This document shows, one piece after another, positions 35,068 to 42,651 of a stretch of 64,000 nt of DNA. Source of the stretch: Phenylobacterium sp. RIFCSPHIGHO2_01_FULL_69_31 (lineage in GTDB: Bacteria > Pseudomonadota > Alphaproteobacteria > Caulobacterales > Caulobacteraceae); NCBI RefSeq assembly GCF_001824475.1, contig NZ_MHXN01000046.1:128690-192689 (forward strand), read 5' to 3'. The notes below the pieces were generated by a model. The model had not been told where the DNA came from and did no database searches. It saw nothing but the letters and a program-made list of their open reading frames with translations. Numbering within the stretch: position 1 is the stretch's first letter; the number at the start of each line of letters is the position of its first letter. A program made the position numbers and the translations under genes.

Positions 35068-35644
35068 AGACCTCAACATCATTGCGCCGGAAGCCGAGCA
35101 ACGCGCCAAGGCGGCGCCCGGCGAGGTCCCTGAGCACGTGCGTCGGCGGTATGTCACCGACCGTGGTGGTGGGCCGGGCCTCGGCTTCTATGCCGACGCG
35201 CGCACCGAGGTGGCCGCCTTCCGCGATCACGGGCGGCGCCTTACCACCGGCCGCAACGACCCCCACGTGATCCGCGACCTCGTCGCCATTGCCCAGCACC
35301 GCGGCTGGACGACGATCACGGTGCGTGGTCACTCGGAGTTTCGACGCGAAGTCTGGCAGCGGGCGCGCGCGGCAGGCCTGGACGTGCGGGGCTACCGCCC
35401 GACCGAGCGCGACCGTCAGGAAGCTGACCGCCGCGCGGCTCGAGCGCCGCAAAGCGCCGCCCTCACATCCGACGCGCAGGCGCGGCTGAAGGTTGTGGAG
35501 CAGGTGGTCCGAGCTCGCGTCGTGGAACCGGCGGACCAAGACCGCATCCTGTCAGCGGCCCGCCAGCGGCTGGCCTATTGGCTCGAACGCGGCGCGTCGT
35601 TCAGCCCGGCGAACACGCGCGTCCGGGAACGCACGCGCACCTGA
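35060..35644 (+). CDS. LPD7-like domain protein at the end of the T4SS operon
   Basis: A 194-aa soluble protein. The central part (RYVTDRGGGPGLGFYADART, DPHVIRDLVAIAQHRGW, then TTITVRGHSEFRREVWQRAR) matches the large polyvalent protein-associated domain 7 seen in C-terminal parts of conjugative relaxases and in separate proteins next to coupling-protein genes. It may assist relaxase or DNA handling; the biochemistry is not known. The ATG at 35060 overlaps the virD4 stop by 8 nt, so it is the last gene of the transfer operon. Confidence 0.75.
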   Translation: MAEDLNIIAPEAEQRAKAAPGEVPEHVRRRYVTDRGGGPGLGFYADARTEVAAFRDHGRRLTTGRNDPHVIRDLVAIAQHRGWTTITVRGHSEFRREVWQRARAAGLDVRGYRPTERDRQEADRRAARAPQSAALTSDAQARLKVVEQVVRARVVEPADQDRILSAARQRLAYWLERGASFSPANTRVRERTRT

Positions 35645-35690
35645 GACGCCCCTGGAAGCTTTCACGTCGGACTTGACGCAGATCGAGTTT

Positions 35691-35708
35691 ATATCCATTT
35701 TTGGATAT
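35691..35708. promoter_or_regulatory. Palindrome upstream of a winged-helix regulator
   Basis: ATATCCA-TTTT-TGGATAT has perfect 7-bp arms, 22 bp before the start of the regulator gene at 35730, in a locally A/T-rich stretch. A TTGACG hexamer lies just upstream (35673-35678). It is a likely autoregulatory operator overlapping the promoter. Confidence 0.55.
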
Positions 35709-35729
35709 CAGTTCGAAATTGGATCCGAG

Positions 35730-36104
35730 ATGAAGCACGATCTTGCCGCCCGGCTCCTGGAATTCGTGCGGATCCTAACCGACGAGGAGATCTCAATGAG
35801 CACGGAAGAGCTGCTTTGCTTCCTGACCGTCGCCACAAGGCCCGGCCTCTCGGTGGGCGAGCTTGCGGCGGCGACACGGCTGCCTCAAAGCACCGTCAGC
35901 CGCCACATCAAACGCCTGAGCGCGCGCCCTCACAGGTCGGCAGGGGCGTTGGGTCCTCTACAATGGGAATTGGAGATCGGCAGCGGCGAGGCCTTGCTCG
36001 CGCAGGCCGTTCATCCAGAGAACGTTAAGCAGAAGGCGCTTCACATCACGGCGCAGGGCCAAGAGCTCCTGGAACGGTTCGGGCGCGCCATCGCAAGCCG
36101 CTGA
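35730..36104 (+). CDS. MarR-like winged-helix regulator
   Basis: A 124-aa protein. MSTEELLCFLTVATRPGLSV, then GELAAATRLPQSTVSRHIKRL is a typical MarR/winged-helix DNA-binding unit at about residues 24-64, and the C terminus (LHITAQGQELLERFGRAI) resembles the end of MarR-family dimerisation helices. I start it at the ATG at 35730, after the palindrome; the open frame upstream overlaps the LPD7 gene and has no start support. It likely binds its own palindromic operator. Its other targets are unknown. Confidence 0.75.
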   Translation: MKHDLAARLLEFVRILTDEEISMSTEELLCFLTVATRPGLSVGELAAATRLPQSTVSRHIKRLSARPHRSAGALGPLQWELEIGSGEALLAQAVHPENVKQKALHITAQGQELLERFGRAIASR

Positions 36105-36119
36105 CGCACAGCGTGGGGA

Positions 36120-36173
36120 GGCGGCGCTTCGCCCGCACTAGCACTGACGCCCTTGTCAGGCTGAGGCGCCGCC
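36120..36173. other. Nested inverted repeats between regulator and small gene
   Basis: Outer arms GGCGGCGC (36120-36127) and GCGCCGCC (36166-36173) enclose an inner hairpin CTGAC/GTCAG (36144-36159). Without a T-run it is a doubtful terminator, but it could form a stable RNA or cruciform structure. Confidence 0.4.
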
Positions 36174-36202
36174 AACATCTTAGCCGCTCAACCCAGCACG
36201 AC

Positions 36203-36243
36203 AGGAGGCCGCCATGAGGTAACTCAACAACCGGAGCTACCTC
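36203..36243 (+). promoter_or_regulatory. Two-codon minigene and hairpin leader (possible translational attenuator)
   Basis: A strong AGGAGG (36203-36208) precedes ATG AGG TAA (36214-36222), a complete two-codon reading frame. The minigene lies on the left arm of an inverted repeat, GAGGTAACTC (36216-36225) against GAGCTACCTC (36234-36243, 9 of 10 paired). The right arm includes part of the GGAG ribosome site of the gene at 36246. A ribosome on the minigene could open the hairpin. This is a structural inference. Confidence 0.4.
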
Positions 36244-36245
36244 AC

Positions 36246-36455
36246 ATGGCCCACTTCAAGCGGGGCTATCCCCACACCGTGTGGCGCACCGCGCCGCAGC
36301 GGCTCACGATTACGCCATCGGGCTGGAATACGCTTCACCATTCCCGCCCCCGTCGCCGGCGTAACACGATCCTGGCGCACGCAATCAAGACGGGGCGCGA
36401 TCCCGACGAAATCGTTTGGCCGACGGAAAAGCGGCCTCATCGCTACTACTGGTGA
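36246..36455 (+). CDS. Small basic protein of unknown function
   Basis: A 69-aa protein rich in Arg, His and Trp (PHTVWRTAPQRLTITPSGWN, then RPRRRRNTILAHAI). No signal peptide, membrane segment or known motif is visible. The ATG at 36246 has GGAG about 9 nt upstream, but this site is part of a predicted hairpin behind a two-codon minigene. The C-terminal HRYYW ends cleanly. It is probably a real gene because of the elaborate leader, though its length leaves doubt. Confidence 0.5.
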   Translation: MAHFKRGYPHTVWRTAPQRLTITPSGWNTLHHSRPRRRRNTILAHAIKTGRDPDEIVWPTEKRPHRYYW

Positions 36456-36535
36456 CGACAGAACGTCGGCGGCGGATCACGCTCGTCGCCGACGTTCCCC
36501 CGACGACCCCGCGAGGAGCGCCACCGCGCCTAAGC

Positions 36536-37447
36536 TCAGCAGCGTTCCGAGAAGCGGTCGTAGGCATCGATGCGGCGGGTGAGCAGGTCGATCTCTCCGC
36601 GGTAAATCTCAGCTTGCAGGAACGCGAGCTCCGCATCGCGATCGGCCTCGGCCACATCGACGTACCAGGCGCGCGGCCCGCCGATCCCTTCGCTGTTCCA
36701 GCGGTAGCCTCGGGCCTTCAGCCGGTCCTTCAGCTCGAACGGAGAGTTCTCCGCCCAGATTCGCCAGGTGGGGCGGCGGGCCTGGTCCAGCATGAGAGAC
36801 AGGCCCGTGCGTCCGCTCTTCGGATGGGTGTGGGCCAGGAGCGCGACAGCCGCCAGACAGTCATGCATCGCGCGGTGACCGTCGTAGAAGAACCCTGCGC
36901 CGGCCGTGAGGTAGGCGAGCTTTGTGCCTTCGTAGCCTTCTGAGGCCCAATCGACCTGGCTCATGGAGCAGGCCCAAGCCTTCGTCGTGAAGACGTCGGC
37001 GTACCGCTCCAGGAATTTGCGGTCGAAGCCGGCATTGTGCGCCACCACGAGCGCCGCCGGGGCCGCGAAGCTCACGACCTCCGCGGGGTCGATCGTGTGG
37101 CCTGCCACCATCGCGTCGTCGATCCCCGTCAGCGCCGTGATCTCGGACGGGATCGGCCGCGACGGCTCACGCAGCGCCTGGAACGAGGCCCCCACAGCCA
37201 GCACGCGGCCCGCCGCGGTATAGGTGAAGGGCGTCATCGTTAGCTCGATGATCTCATCGCGGACAGGGTCGAGCCCGGTGGTCTCCACGTCGACGAAGAG
37301 CCCGCGCCGGACGACCTCCCCCGGCTCTGCCGCCTGCACGAGATGCGGCGTCAGCCGACGCAGGACCCGATACTCGCCGCTTCCGACGAGGGCCGCGGCC
37401 ATGGCCTCCAGGTCGACCGGATCGGTAGGGGGCTGCAATTGGCTCAA
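36536..37447 (-). CDS. DnaQ-like 3'-5' exonuclease (DEDDh)
   Basis: A 303-aa protein with an exonuclease domain at about residues 45-205: RRGLFVDVETTGLDPVRDEI (ExoI, D and E), VVAHNAGFDRKFLERY (ExoII, D) and HRAMHDCLAAVALL (ExoIII, H and D). The C-terminal 90 residues (TWRIWAENSPFELKDRLKAR, then GYRWNSEGIGGPRAWYV) form a separate conserved domain often attached to such exonucleases. The TTG start overlaps the dinB stop by 4 nt, so it is translated with the translesion polymerase and may edit or trim its products. It falls under the same predicted LexA box as dinB. Confidence 0.87.
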   Translation of the reverse strand: MSQLQPPTDPVDLEAMAAALVGSGEYRVLRRLTPHLVQAAEPGEVVRRGLFVDVETTGLDPVRDEIIELTMTPFTYTAAGRVLAVGASFQALREPSRPIPSEITALTGIDDAMVAGHTIDPAEVVSFAAPAALVVAHNAGFDRKFLERYADVFTTKAWACSMSQVDWASEGYEGTKLAYLTAGAGFFYDGHRAMHDCLAAVALLAHTHPKSGRTGLSLMLDQARRPTWRIWAENSPFELKDRLKARGYRWNSEGIGGPRAWYVDVAEADRDAELAFLQAEIYRGEIDLLTRRIDAYDRFSERC

Positions 37448-38535
37448 GCCGCGTCCGGCTCCGGAAGCAGGAGTGATTCCCGAGCCTCAGTATCCTCTGC
37501 GCCGGCGAAACCGGACAGGGTCACGCCCACGAGCCGGATGCCCTTCGCCGCCGGCAGCACCGTTTCGATCAAGGCAAGGCTCGCGGCATGGAGCTGTTCA
37601 CGGCTCGTCACGAGGTGGGCCAGCGTCCGGCTGCGCGTGGTATTCTGGAAGTCCGCCCACTTGACCTTCACGGTGACGGTCCGCCCCCGACGCCCGGTCT
37701 TTTCGCACCAGGCCCAGACGTCGTCGGCCATCTCCAGCACCCCGGACTTGATCCGTCCAGGGTCCGTCAGATCCTCGTCGAAGGTGGTCTCAGACCCCGA
37801 GGACTTGCGCTCGCGGTTGGGGTTCACGGCGCGCTCATCGATCCCGCGGGCGATGCCGTAGTACCAAGCTCCTGACTTCCCGAACCGGGCCTGCAAGGCC
37901 TGAAGCGACAAGGCCTTGAGGTCCGCCCCCGTCTGTATGCCCAGCTGATGCATCTTGCTGGCCGTGGCCGGGCCCACGCCGTGAAACTTCGCCACGGGGA
38001 GCGCCTCCACGAAGGCCTCGCCCTCGTGCGGTTGGATCGCGAACTGCCCGTTGGGCTTTCGCCGGCCGGACGCGAGCTTGGCCAAGAACTTATTGTAGGA
38101 CACCCCCGCCGATGCGGTCAGTCCCGTCTCCTCGAGTATGCGCGCGCGGATCGCCTTGGCCGTGAGCCAGGCGGTCTCGAGGCCCGCCTTGTTCGCCGTC
38201 ACATCCAGGTAGGCTTCGTCGAGCGCCAGAGGCTCGATCAGATCTGTGAACTCCCCGAAGATCGCATGGATCTGCTGCGAAACCGCCCGGTACACTTCGA
38301 ACCGCGGCGGCACGAAGACCAGGTCCGGGCATTGCCGCAGCGCCGTCATGGACGGCAGCGCGGAGCGCACACCAAAGGCGCGCGCCTCGTAGCTCGCGGC
38401 GGCGACCACGCCACGCCGAGCCCCATGCCCAACGGCCACCGGCTTTCCCCGCAACGACGGGTCGTCACGCTGCTCCACGGACGCGTAGAAGGCATCCATG
38501 TCGACGTGGATGATCTTGCGAACCGACGCACTCAC
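37444..38535 (-). CDS. dinB: DNA polymerase IV (Y-family translesion polymerase)
   Basis: A 363-aa Y-family polymerase. It contains IIHVDMDAFYASVEQRDDP (catalytic Asp, steric-gate region), VAAASYEARAFGVRSALP, and IEPLALDEAYLDVT (the SxDE-type catalytic motif, here LDEAYLD), followed by the helix-hairpin-helix (FHGVGPATASKMHQLGI) and a little-finger domain. The start is GTG. It bypasses damaged bases with low fidelity. A LexA-type box GAAC-N7-GAAT lies 22 bp upstream, so damage induction is likely. It heads an operon with the exonuclease downstream. It lacks an obvious C-terminal clamp-binding peptide by eye. Confidence 0.94.
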   Translation of the reverse strand: MSASVRKIIHVDMDAFYASVEQRDDPSLRGKPVAVGHGARRGVVAAASYEARAFGVRSALPSMTALRQCPDLVFVPPRFEVYRAVSQQIHAIFGEFTDLIEPLALDEAYLDVTANKAGLETAWLTAKAIRARILEETGLTASAGVSYNKFLAKLASGRRKPNGQFAIQPHEGEAFVEALPVAKFHGVGPATASKMHQLGIQTGADLKALSLQALQARFGKSGAWYYGIARGIDERAVNPNRERKSSGSETTFDEDLTDPGRIKSGVLEMADDVWAWCEKTGRRGRTVTVKVKWADFQNTTRSRTLAHLVTSREQLHAASLALIETVLPAAKGIRLVGVTLSGFAGAEDTEARESLLLPEPDAA

Positions 38536-38556
38536 GACGACAACCTATCAGCCGCA

Positions 38557-38571
38557 GAACGAAAGGTGAAT
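38557..38571. promoter_or_regulatory. LexA-type box upstream of dinB
   Basis: GAAC-GAAAGGT-GAAT matches the alphaproteobacterial SOS box GAAC-N7-GAAC in 7 of 8 fixed positions. It lies between the divergent dinB and exonuclease genes. Confidence 0.55.
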
Positions 38572-38649
38572 TTTAAGAGCAGCTAAGCTCGCACTGCGCC
38601 CGCGGGGCGCCCATGTCCCACCTGCCCGTCCTGGAGACCGCTTTCATCT

Positions 38650-39399
38650 ATGTCCCCGCCCCGCGTCCGCGTCATAGACTTGGAGACCGCCGGCAACGGC
38701 CCCCACGACGTCTGCGAGATCGGGTGGCAGGACGTCGTCCGCGGCGAGAACGGCCACTGGCGTCTGAACGGCGACCGCGGCGCCTACTTCGTCAATCCGG
38801 GGCGGCCGATCTCGGCGGAGACCATGGCGATCCACCACATTCTGGACAGCCACGTCGCCGACGCGCCGTTCTGGAAGACGGTTGCGCCAACGGTCCTGCG
38901 ACCCGAGGGTGGGGTCGTCGCGCTCGCAGCCCACCGCGCAGGTTTCGAGCAACGCTACTGTCGCCCGTCCCTGAGCGGCGGGGCCGATTGGATCTGCACC
39001 TGGAAGTGCGCCCTCAGGGTCTGGCCAGACCTTTTGCGGTTCTCGAACCAGATGCTGCGCTACCAGCGGCATCCTGAAGGTCTCGTCCATGAGCTTGGCC
39101 TGCCGGCACATCGCGCGGCGCCCGACGCCTACGTTACCGCGCACCACCTGCGTGACCTGCTGAACGCTGCGTCCTTGGAGCAGCTCATCGCCTGGAGCCG
39201 GGAGCCCGGACTCCTTCCCCGCGTCCCGGCTGGCGAGCACCGCGGAAAGGCCTGGAGCGATCTCTCCGTCAAAGCGTTGCAAGGCCTTGCTGCGGTTCGC
39301 GACCAGGACCTCCGGTTCAGCGCAGAGATCGAGCTGAGGCAACGCGGCCAAAGTCGAGCAGGCGTGGGCACCGGACCCGTTCAGCAATCCCTTCTGTGA
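38650..39399 (+). CDS. Exonuclease X-like DEDDh exonuclease
   Basis: A 249-aa protein. The N-terminal DnaQ fold has RVIDLETAGNGPHDVCEIGW (ExoI), a middle region with AAHRAGFEQRY, and LPAHRAAPDAYVTAHHLRDL (ExoIII). The C-terminal part LPRVPAGEHRGKAWSDLSVK is the small domain characteristic of exodeoxyribonuclease X. ExoX-type enzymes degrade single-stranded DNA from the 3' end during repair and recombination. It is divergent from dinB, and the LexA-type box at 38557-38571 could serve both. The ExoII motif is HRAGFEQR, with Glu where Asp is usual, so activity should be tested and not assumed. Confidence 0.8.
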   Translation: MSPPRVRVIDLETAGNGPHDVCEIGWQDVVRGENGHWRLNGDRGAYFVNPGRPISAETMAIHHILDSHVADAPFWKTVAPTVLRPEGGVVALAAHRAGFEQRYCRPSLSGGADWICTWKCALRVWPDLLRFSNQMLRYQRHPEGLVHELGLPAHRAAPDAYVTAHHLRDLLNAASLEQLIAWSREPGLLPRVPAGEHRGKAWSDLSVKALQGLAAVRDQDLRFSAEIELRQRGQSRAGVGTGPVQQSLL

Positions 39400-39421
39400 T
39401 TCGGTGCTCTCGGGCGCCGCG

Positions 39422-40765
39422 TTAGAGCCTATCGAATACCGACCCAAATCCTGGACTGAACAATCGGCCATAGATCTTGAGTAAATAGGAGTCTGTCATC
39501 CCCGCCACATGGTCGCAGATCGCCCTGACAGGGTCGTCACCTTGTCCGATGCGCTCTCTTGCCTCCGCCGGCAGGAATTTGTTTGGCTCAGACGCCAAGG
39601 CTTCGAAAACAGCGACGACCAAATTCTGACCTTTGAATTCAAGATGTTGAACTTCGGGCGCGGAAACAACCCGTTCGTACACGCAATCCTTCAGCGACTT
39701 TAGATATATCTCCACATCGTCAGGAAGAGTTGCTCGGTACTTGAGCAGAGGTTCGGAAAAATGCTCGTCATCTTCCAAGTAGGCCGACGACATCAAATGC
39801 GCCACCATTCGACTTATTAGATGTTTGCGCTGATCGCCGTTACCATATAGCGCTCCAATCCACTTCTCATACGCACTATTCCCATACTCATTAGGATACT
39901 TCTTGACCAGGTACGACGTAAAAGCTGAGGCCGAATCTTCTGTTAAATATCTCCTAAAATCTCCCTCATCGAGCACTCCAAGCGCGATCGCATCTTCAAT
40001 ATCGTGTACACCGAAACTTATGTCGTCCGCCAGATCCATTATACTACAATCGAGAGACTTAAATCGGGCTTTGTTGTGTTTTCCAGGCTGCATTTCAATT
40101 GTACAAAGACGATCTCTATCTTCTTGACTTAGTATTTCTAGGATCCACCCGACAGCATCACCTTCGGTGTCAAGATAGCATTTTGGCGGCTTGCATAGGT
40201 CCCTATCGATGACCCGAATCGCGGTAACATCGTTGCGCAACTGCGGCCTAAGTTCGTCGTTGAATGCAACGCTATATGGCACCGGATACTTCAGGACCCC
40301 CAGCAACGTGCGTCGAGACAAGTTGGCTCCCGCCGTGGCAGAGAATTTCTCGAGCTTTGTCAAGATCCTCAGCGTTTGGCCATTGCCTTCAAAACCCCCA
40401 TTATCTCGCATGCAGTAGTTCAGCGCGACCTCTCCACCATGTCCGAAAGGCGGGTGACCCAGATCGTGGGTGTATCCGATCGCCTGAATCATGCTTCGGT
40501 CATGGAGCAGGGCTCCCGCAGGAGTGTCTCGATGCTGGTCGGCGAACTGCACCGCCAAGCTCCCTGCCAACTGTGCAACTTCAACAGAGTGGGTCAGCCT
40601 CGTCCGATAGAAGTCGCTGTCGCCCAAATTGAAAACCTGCGTCTTCCCCTGAAGTCGCCGGAACGACGCCGAGTGCACGATGCGGGCATAGTCGATGTCC
40701 CCGTGACTCCGCGGCCCCACTTTTGGCGACGGTTCCTTGCGATCTCCCCAGTCCATCCCTGACAC
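39422..40765 (-). CDS. dgt: dGTP triphosphohydrolase (dGTPase)
   Basis: A 447-aa HD-domain enzyme that splits dGTP (or other dNTPs) into nucleoside and triphosphate. The metal site is clear: RTRLTHSVEVAQLA, then YTHDLGHPPFGHGGE, and later MDLADDISFGVHD. The N terminus (SFRRLQGKTQVFNLGDSDFY) is also characteristic. The GTG start has AAGG 6 nt upstream. The coding sequence is visibly richer in A/T than all its neighbours (many ATA, AAA, TTA-type codons on the minus strand), indicating separate acquisition. dGTPases of this kind can protect bacteria from phage by draining dNTP pools, so a defence role is plausible. Confidence 0.92.
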   Translation of the reverse strand: MSGMDWGDRKEPSPKVGPRSHGDIDYARIVHSASFRRLQGKTQVFNLGDSDFYRTRLTHSVEVAQLAGSLAVQFADQHRDTPAGALLHDRSMIQAIGYTHDLGHPPFGHGGEVALNYCMRDNGGFEGNGQTLRILTKLEKFSATAGANLSRRTLLGVLKYPVPYSVAFNDELRPQLRNDVTAIRVIDRDLCKPPKCYLDTEGDAVGWILEILSQEDRDRLCTIEMQPGKHNKARFKSLDCSIMDLADDISFGVHDIEDAIALGVLDEGDFRRYLTEDSASAFTSYLVKKYPNEYGNSAYEKWIGALYGNGDQRKHLISRMVAHLMSSAYLEDDEHFSEPLLKYRATLPDDVEIYLKSLKDCVYERVVSAPEVQHLEFKGQNLVVAVFEALASEPNKFLPAEARERIGQGDDPVRAICDHVAGMTDSYLLKIYGRLFSPGFGSVFDRL

Positions 40766-40886
40766 TGCCTTGTTCTAGTGAGCCATAGCCAGGCGCTTTG
40801 ACCTGCTAGTGCGAAGCTTAAGTGATCTGACGGTCCGGTGACACCGAACCTTTGGCTGAAGCCGTTTCAACGGCTGCCTCGAGGAG

Positions 40887-41897
40887 CTAGTGATTTCTCT
40901 CGGGCCGGCGCGTCTTGGTCGCGTCCCGATTTCGCAACACCCGCGCCAGCCCCAGCCGTTGCGTATCGGGCGGCAGCATCCCGTCCACGAAAGTTCGCAA
41001 GGCGGCCGCGAGCGCGCGATCTGACGAATCCGGCGAGCGCGCCAGAAGCTCAGCCTGAGCTCGGTACAGTCCCCGGATGACAGCTTGCCGACGAGCCGTG
41101 CGCGTCTCCCACTCTGTTGGTTCAGGCTGCCCCGAAGCGGCCACGCGCGCCGCGTCTGCCAACGCGCCTCGGAACGCTCGCGACGCAACGCCATGCCCGG
41201 CAAAGTACCGCTCTCGCATCCGACGGATGGGCCCGCGCTCCGCTTTTCGAGTAACACCCCGCGCCCGCCGCGGCGTCGCTTCCGCCTCAATCCCGCGATC
41301 GCGCAAGGCCCGCGCGAAGGCCTGACGCCAGGCCTCGAGGTCAGCCTTCTTCGGGTTGAGCCGTTGGCCGCCGTCTCCCCGTGCCTTGACCGTGACGTGT
41401 ACGTGGGGATGGGGCGTATCCGTGTGCAGCACCAGCAGGTAGTCGTGTCCGCCCTCGAACGCGTCCCGGGCGAAGGCCCGGGCCGCGTCCCGCAGGCGGA
41501 TCGCGTCCGTGCCGGCGGGCATGGACAGGATCAGCGACAGGCTCAGGGCCGAGTTCCGGCGACGGCCAGAGTCCATCTCATGCGACCAGGCCCAGCAGTC
41601 GCCCAGGCTGCGAACCTCGTCCCGGCCCAGCAACGGCCAACCGTCCCGGTCCTCCGCCTCCAGCTGTCCGTTGCGCGTGACATAATCTAGATGCGCCCGC
41701 AGATGGGCGGTGTCTCGGGCCCGACCAGTCACCTTGACCATCACCTCCGGCGCCTTACGGACGAGGCGTTGGAGACGGGCCCGCGTGTTCGAACGACCGT
41801 CGGCGTGTGCGAGAACGGTCTCCGGGCGCACCCGCCGTGAACGCACTGGCGGACGCCATACGTCCTCAAAACCGCGCACGGTGCGCATCTCGCTCAT
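40887..41897 (-). CDS. Relaxase (MobA/VirD2-like)
   Basis: A 336-aa conjugative nickase. The three-histidine metal site is evident in HTDTPHPHVHVTV (about residues 158-170), and the candidate nucleophile tyrosine is Tyr72 in HLRAHLDYVTRNG. The start at 41897 (MSEMRTVRGF) overlaps the mobC stop by 4 nt (ATGA); the longer frame lacks support. It should cut the oriT strand at the nic site near 42457, remain bound to the 5' end and be passed to VirD4. The C-terminal third is Arg/Ala-rich helical. It is short for a self-transmissible relaxase but usual for the VirD2/MobA group. Confidence 0.88.
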   Translation of the reverse strand: MSEMRTVRGFEDVWRPPVRSRRVRPETVLAHADGRSNTRARLQRLVRKAPEVMVKVTGRARDTAHLRAHLDYVTRNGQLEAEDRDGWPLLGRDEVRSLGDCWAWSHEMDSGRRRNSALSLSLILSMPAGTDAIRLRDAARAFARDAFEGGHDYLLVLHTDTPHPHVHVTVKARGDGGQRLNPKKADLEAWRQAFARALRDRGIEAEATPRRARGVTRKAERGPIRRMRERYFAGHGVASRAFRGALADAARVAASGQPEPTEWETRTARRQAVIRGLYRAQAELLARSPDSSDRALAAALRTFVDGMLPPDTQRLGLARVLRNRDATKTRRPERNH

Positions 41898-42415
41898 GGC
41901 CGTCCGGCCCAATAGGCCAGCTGTGCGGACGCGCTGGCCCGTACGTCCGCCATATGCCCAGCCAGTTCCCGGCGAAGGCTCGCAAGCTCGCCCATCTCCA
42001 GGTCGAGCACCCGTCCCTCGAGCACCGCCGTGTTCAGGGCGCGGGCGATCTGGTTCACGTTGACACCGATCCGATGGATCTCGCCGTGGGCCGCAATCAG
42101 CGCCCGCTCAGCTGGGGCGGAGAAGCGCAAGCCCTCGCCAGCGCGATGCGCCACCAGCGCAGCGACCCACGTCGCCGGCCGCAACCCCATCGCCTCCGCC
42201 TCTTGGGCCACGAACGCCGCCTCGGCCTGGCGCACTCGGACCATCAGCCGGGTGCTCCCGGCGGCTGCAAGCGACGGCCGCGATGAGGTTGGCAACGCGC
42301 CCGCCTCTTGCCGCACCAGCTGCCGAAGCCGCGCGGACCGCCCGCCGTACGCAAGCGCCGCGGTGTCGAACCGGTTTGCCAGGTCGTCGTCGAGCCGCAG
42401 GCTGAACATCGCCAC
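41894..42415 (-). CDS. MobC-like relaxosome accessory protein
   Basis: A 173-aa protein. The N-terminal FSLRLDDDLANRFDTAALAY looks like a ribbon-helix-helix DNA-binding unit. The C-terminal half carries the MobC signature IHRIGVNVNQIARALNTAVL. Such proteins bind oriT and help the relaxase reach the nic site. It is translationally coupled to the relaxase gene. Its start lies only 36 bp from the predicted nic site, the usual arrangement. Confidence 0.87.
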   Translation of the reverse strand: MAMFSLRLDDDLANRFDTAALAYGGRSARLRQLVRQEAGALPTSSRPSLAAAGSTRLMVRVRQAEAAFVAQEAEAMGLRPATWVAALVAHRAGEGLRFSAPAERALIAAHGEIHRIGVNVNQIARALNTAVLEGRVLDLEMGELASLRRELAGHMADVRASASAQLAYWAGRP

Positions 42416-42504
42416 GGAGGGGCCTCGTCATACATCGCTGCCGGCAAGGCTATCCTGCCCTAGACCGCGACTGACACCTTGGCCCCTCCCCTCCGTCCGC
42501 GCGC
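42416..42504. other. oriT: Predicted origin of transfer with nic site
   Basis: TATCCTGCCC at 42451-42460 matches the IncP/VirD2-type nic consensus (YATCCTG|Y), predicting cleavage between 42457 and 42458 on the plus strand. A palindrome TGCCGGCA (42439-42446) lies 4 bp before it, as expected for accessory-protein binding. The site is just upstream of mobC and the relaxase. Confidence 0.7.
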
Positions 42505-42505
42505 G

Positions 42506-42519
42506 CCGTAGGGCTACGG
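42506..42519. promoter_or_regulatory. Palindromic operator near oriT (copy 2)
   Basis: CCGTAG-GG-CTACGG is identical in its arms to the palindrome before virB1 (23922-23935). Here the arms extend by one pair to 16 bp (42505-42520). It lies in the divergent region between mobC (minus) and the SRAP gene (plus), about 90 bp from the mobC start. Confidence 0.65.
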
Positions 42520-42651
42520 CTTCGCGAACGACCCGCCGCGCCCCCATGAGCGATAAAGGGGGCGCGCCCCAACCGGGCCAAGGCGACGTCGAAAGACAAG
42601 CGCCTGCCAAAGGGCCTCGGCGGCCGCAACGCCGGCCGCTAAGCTCGGCCG

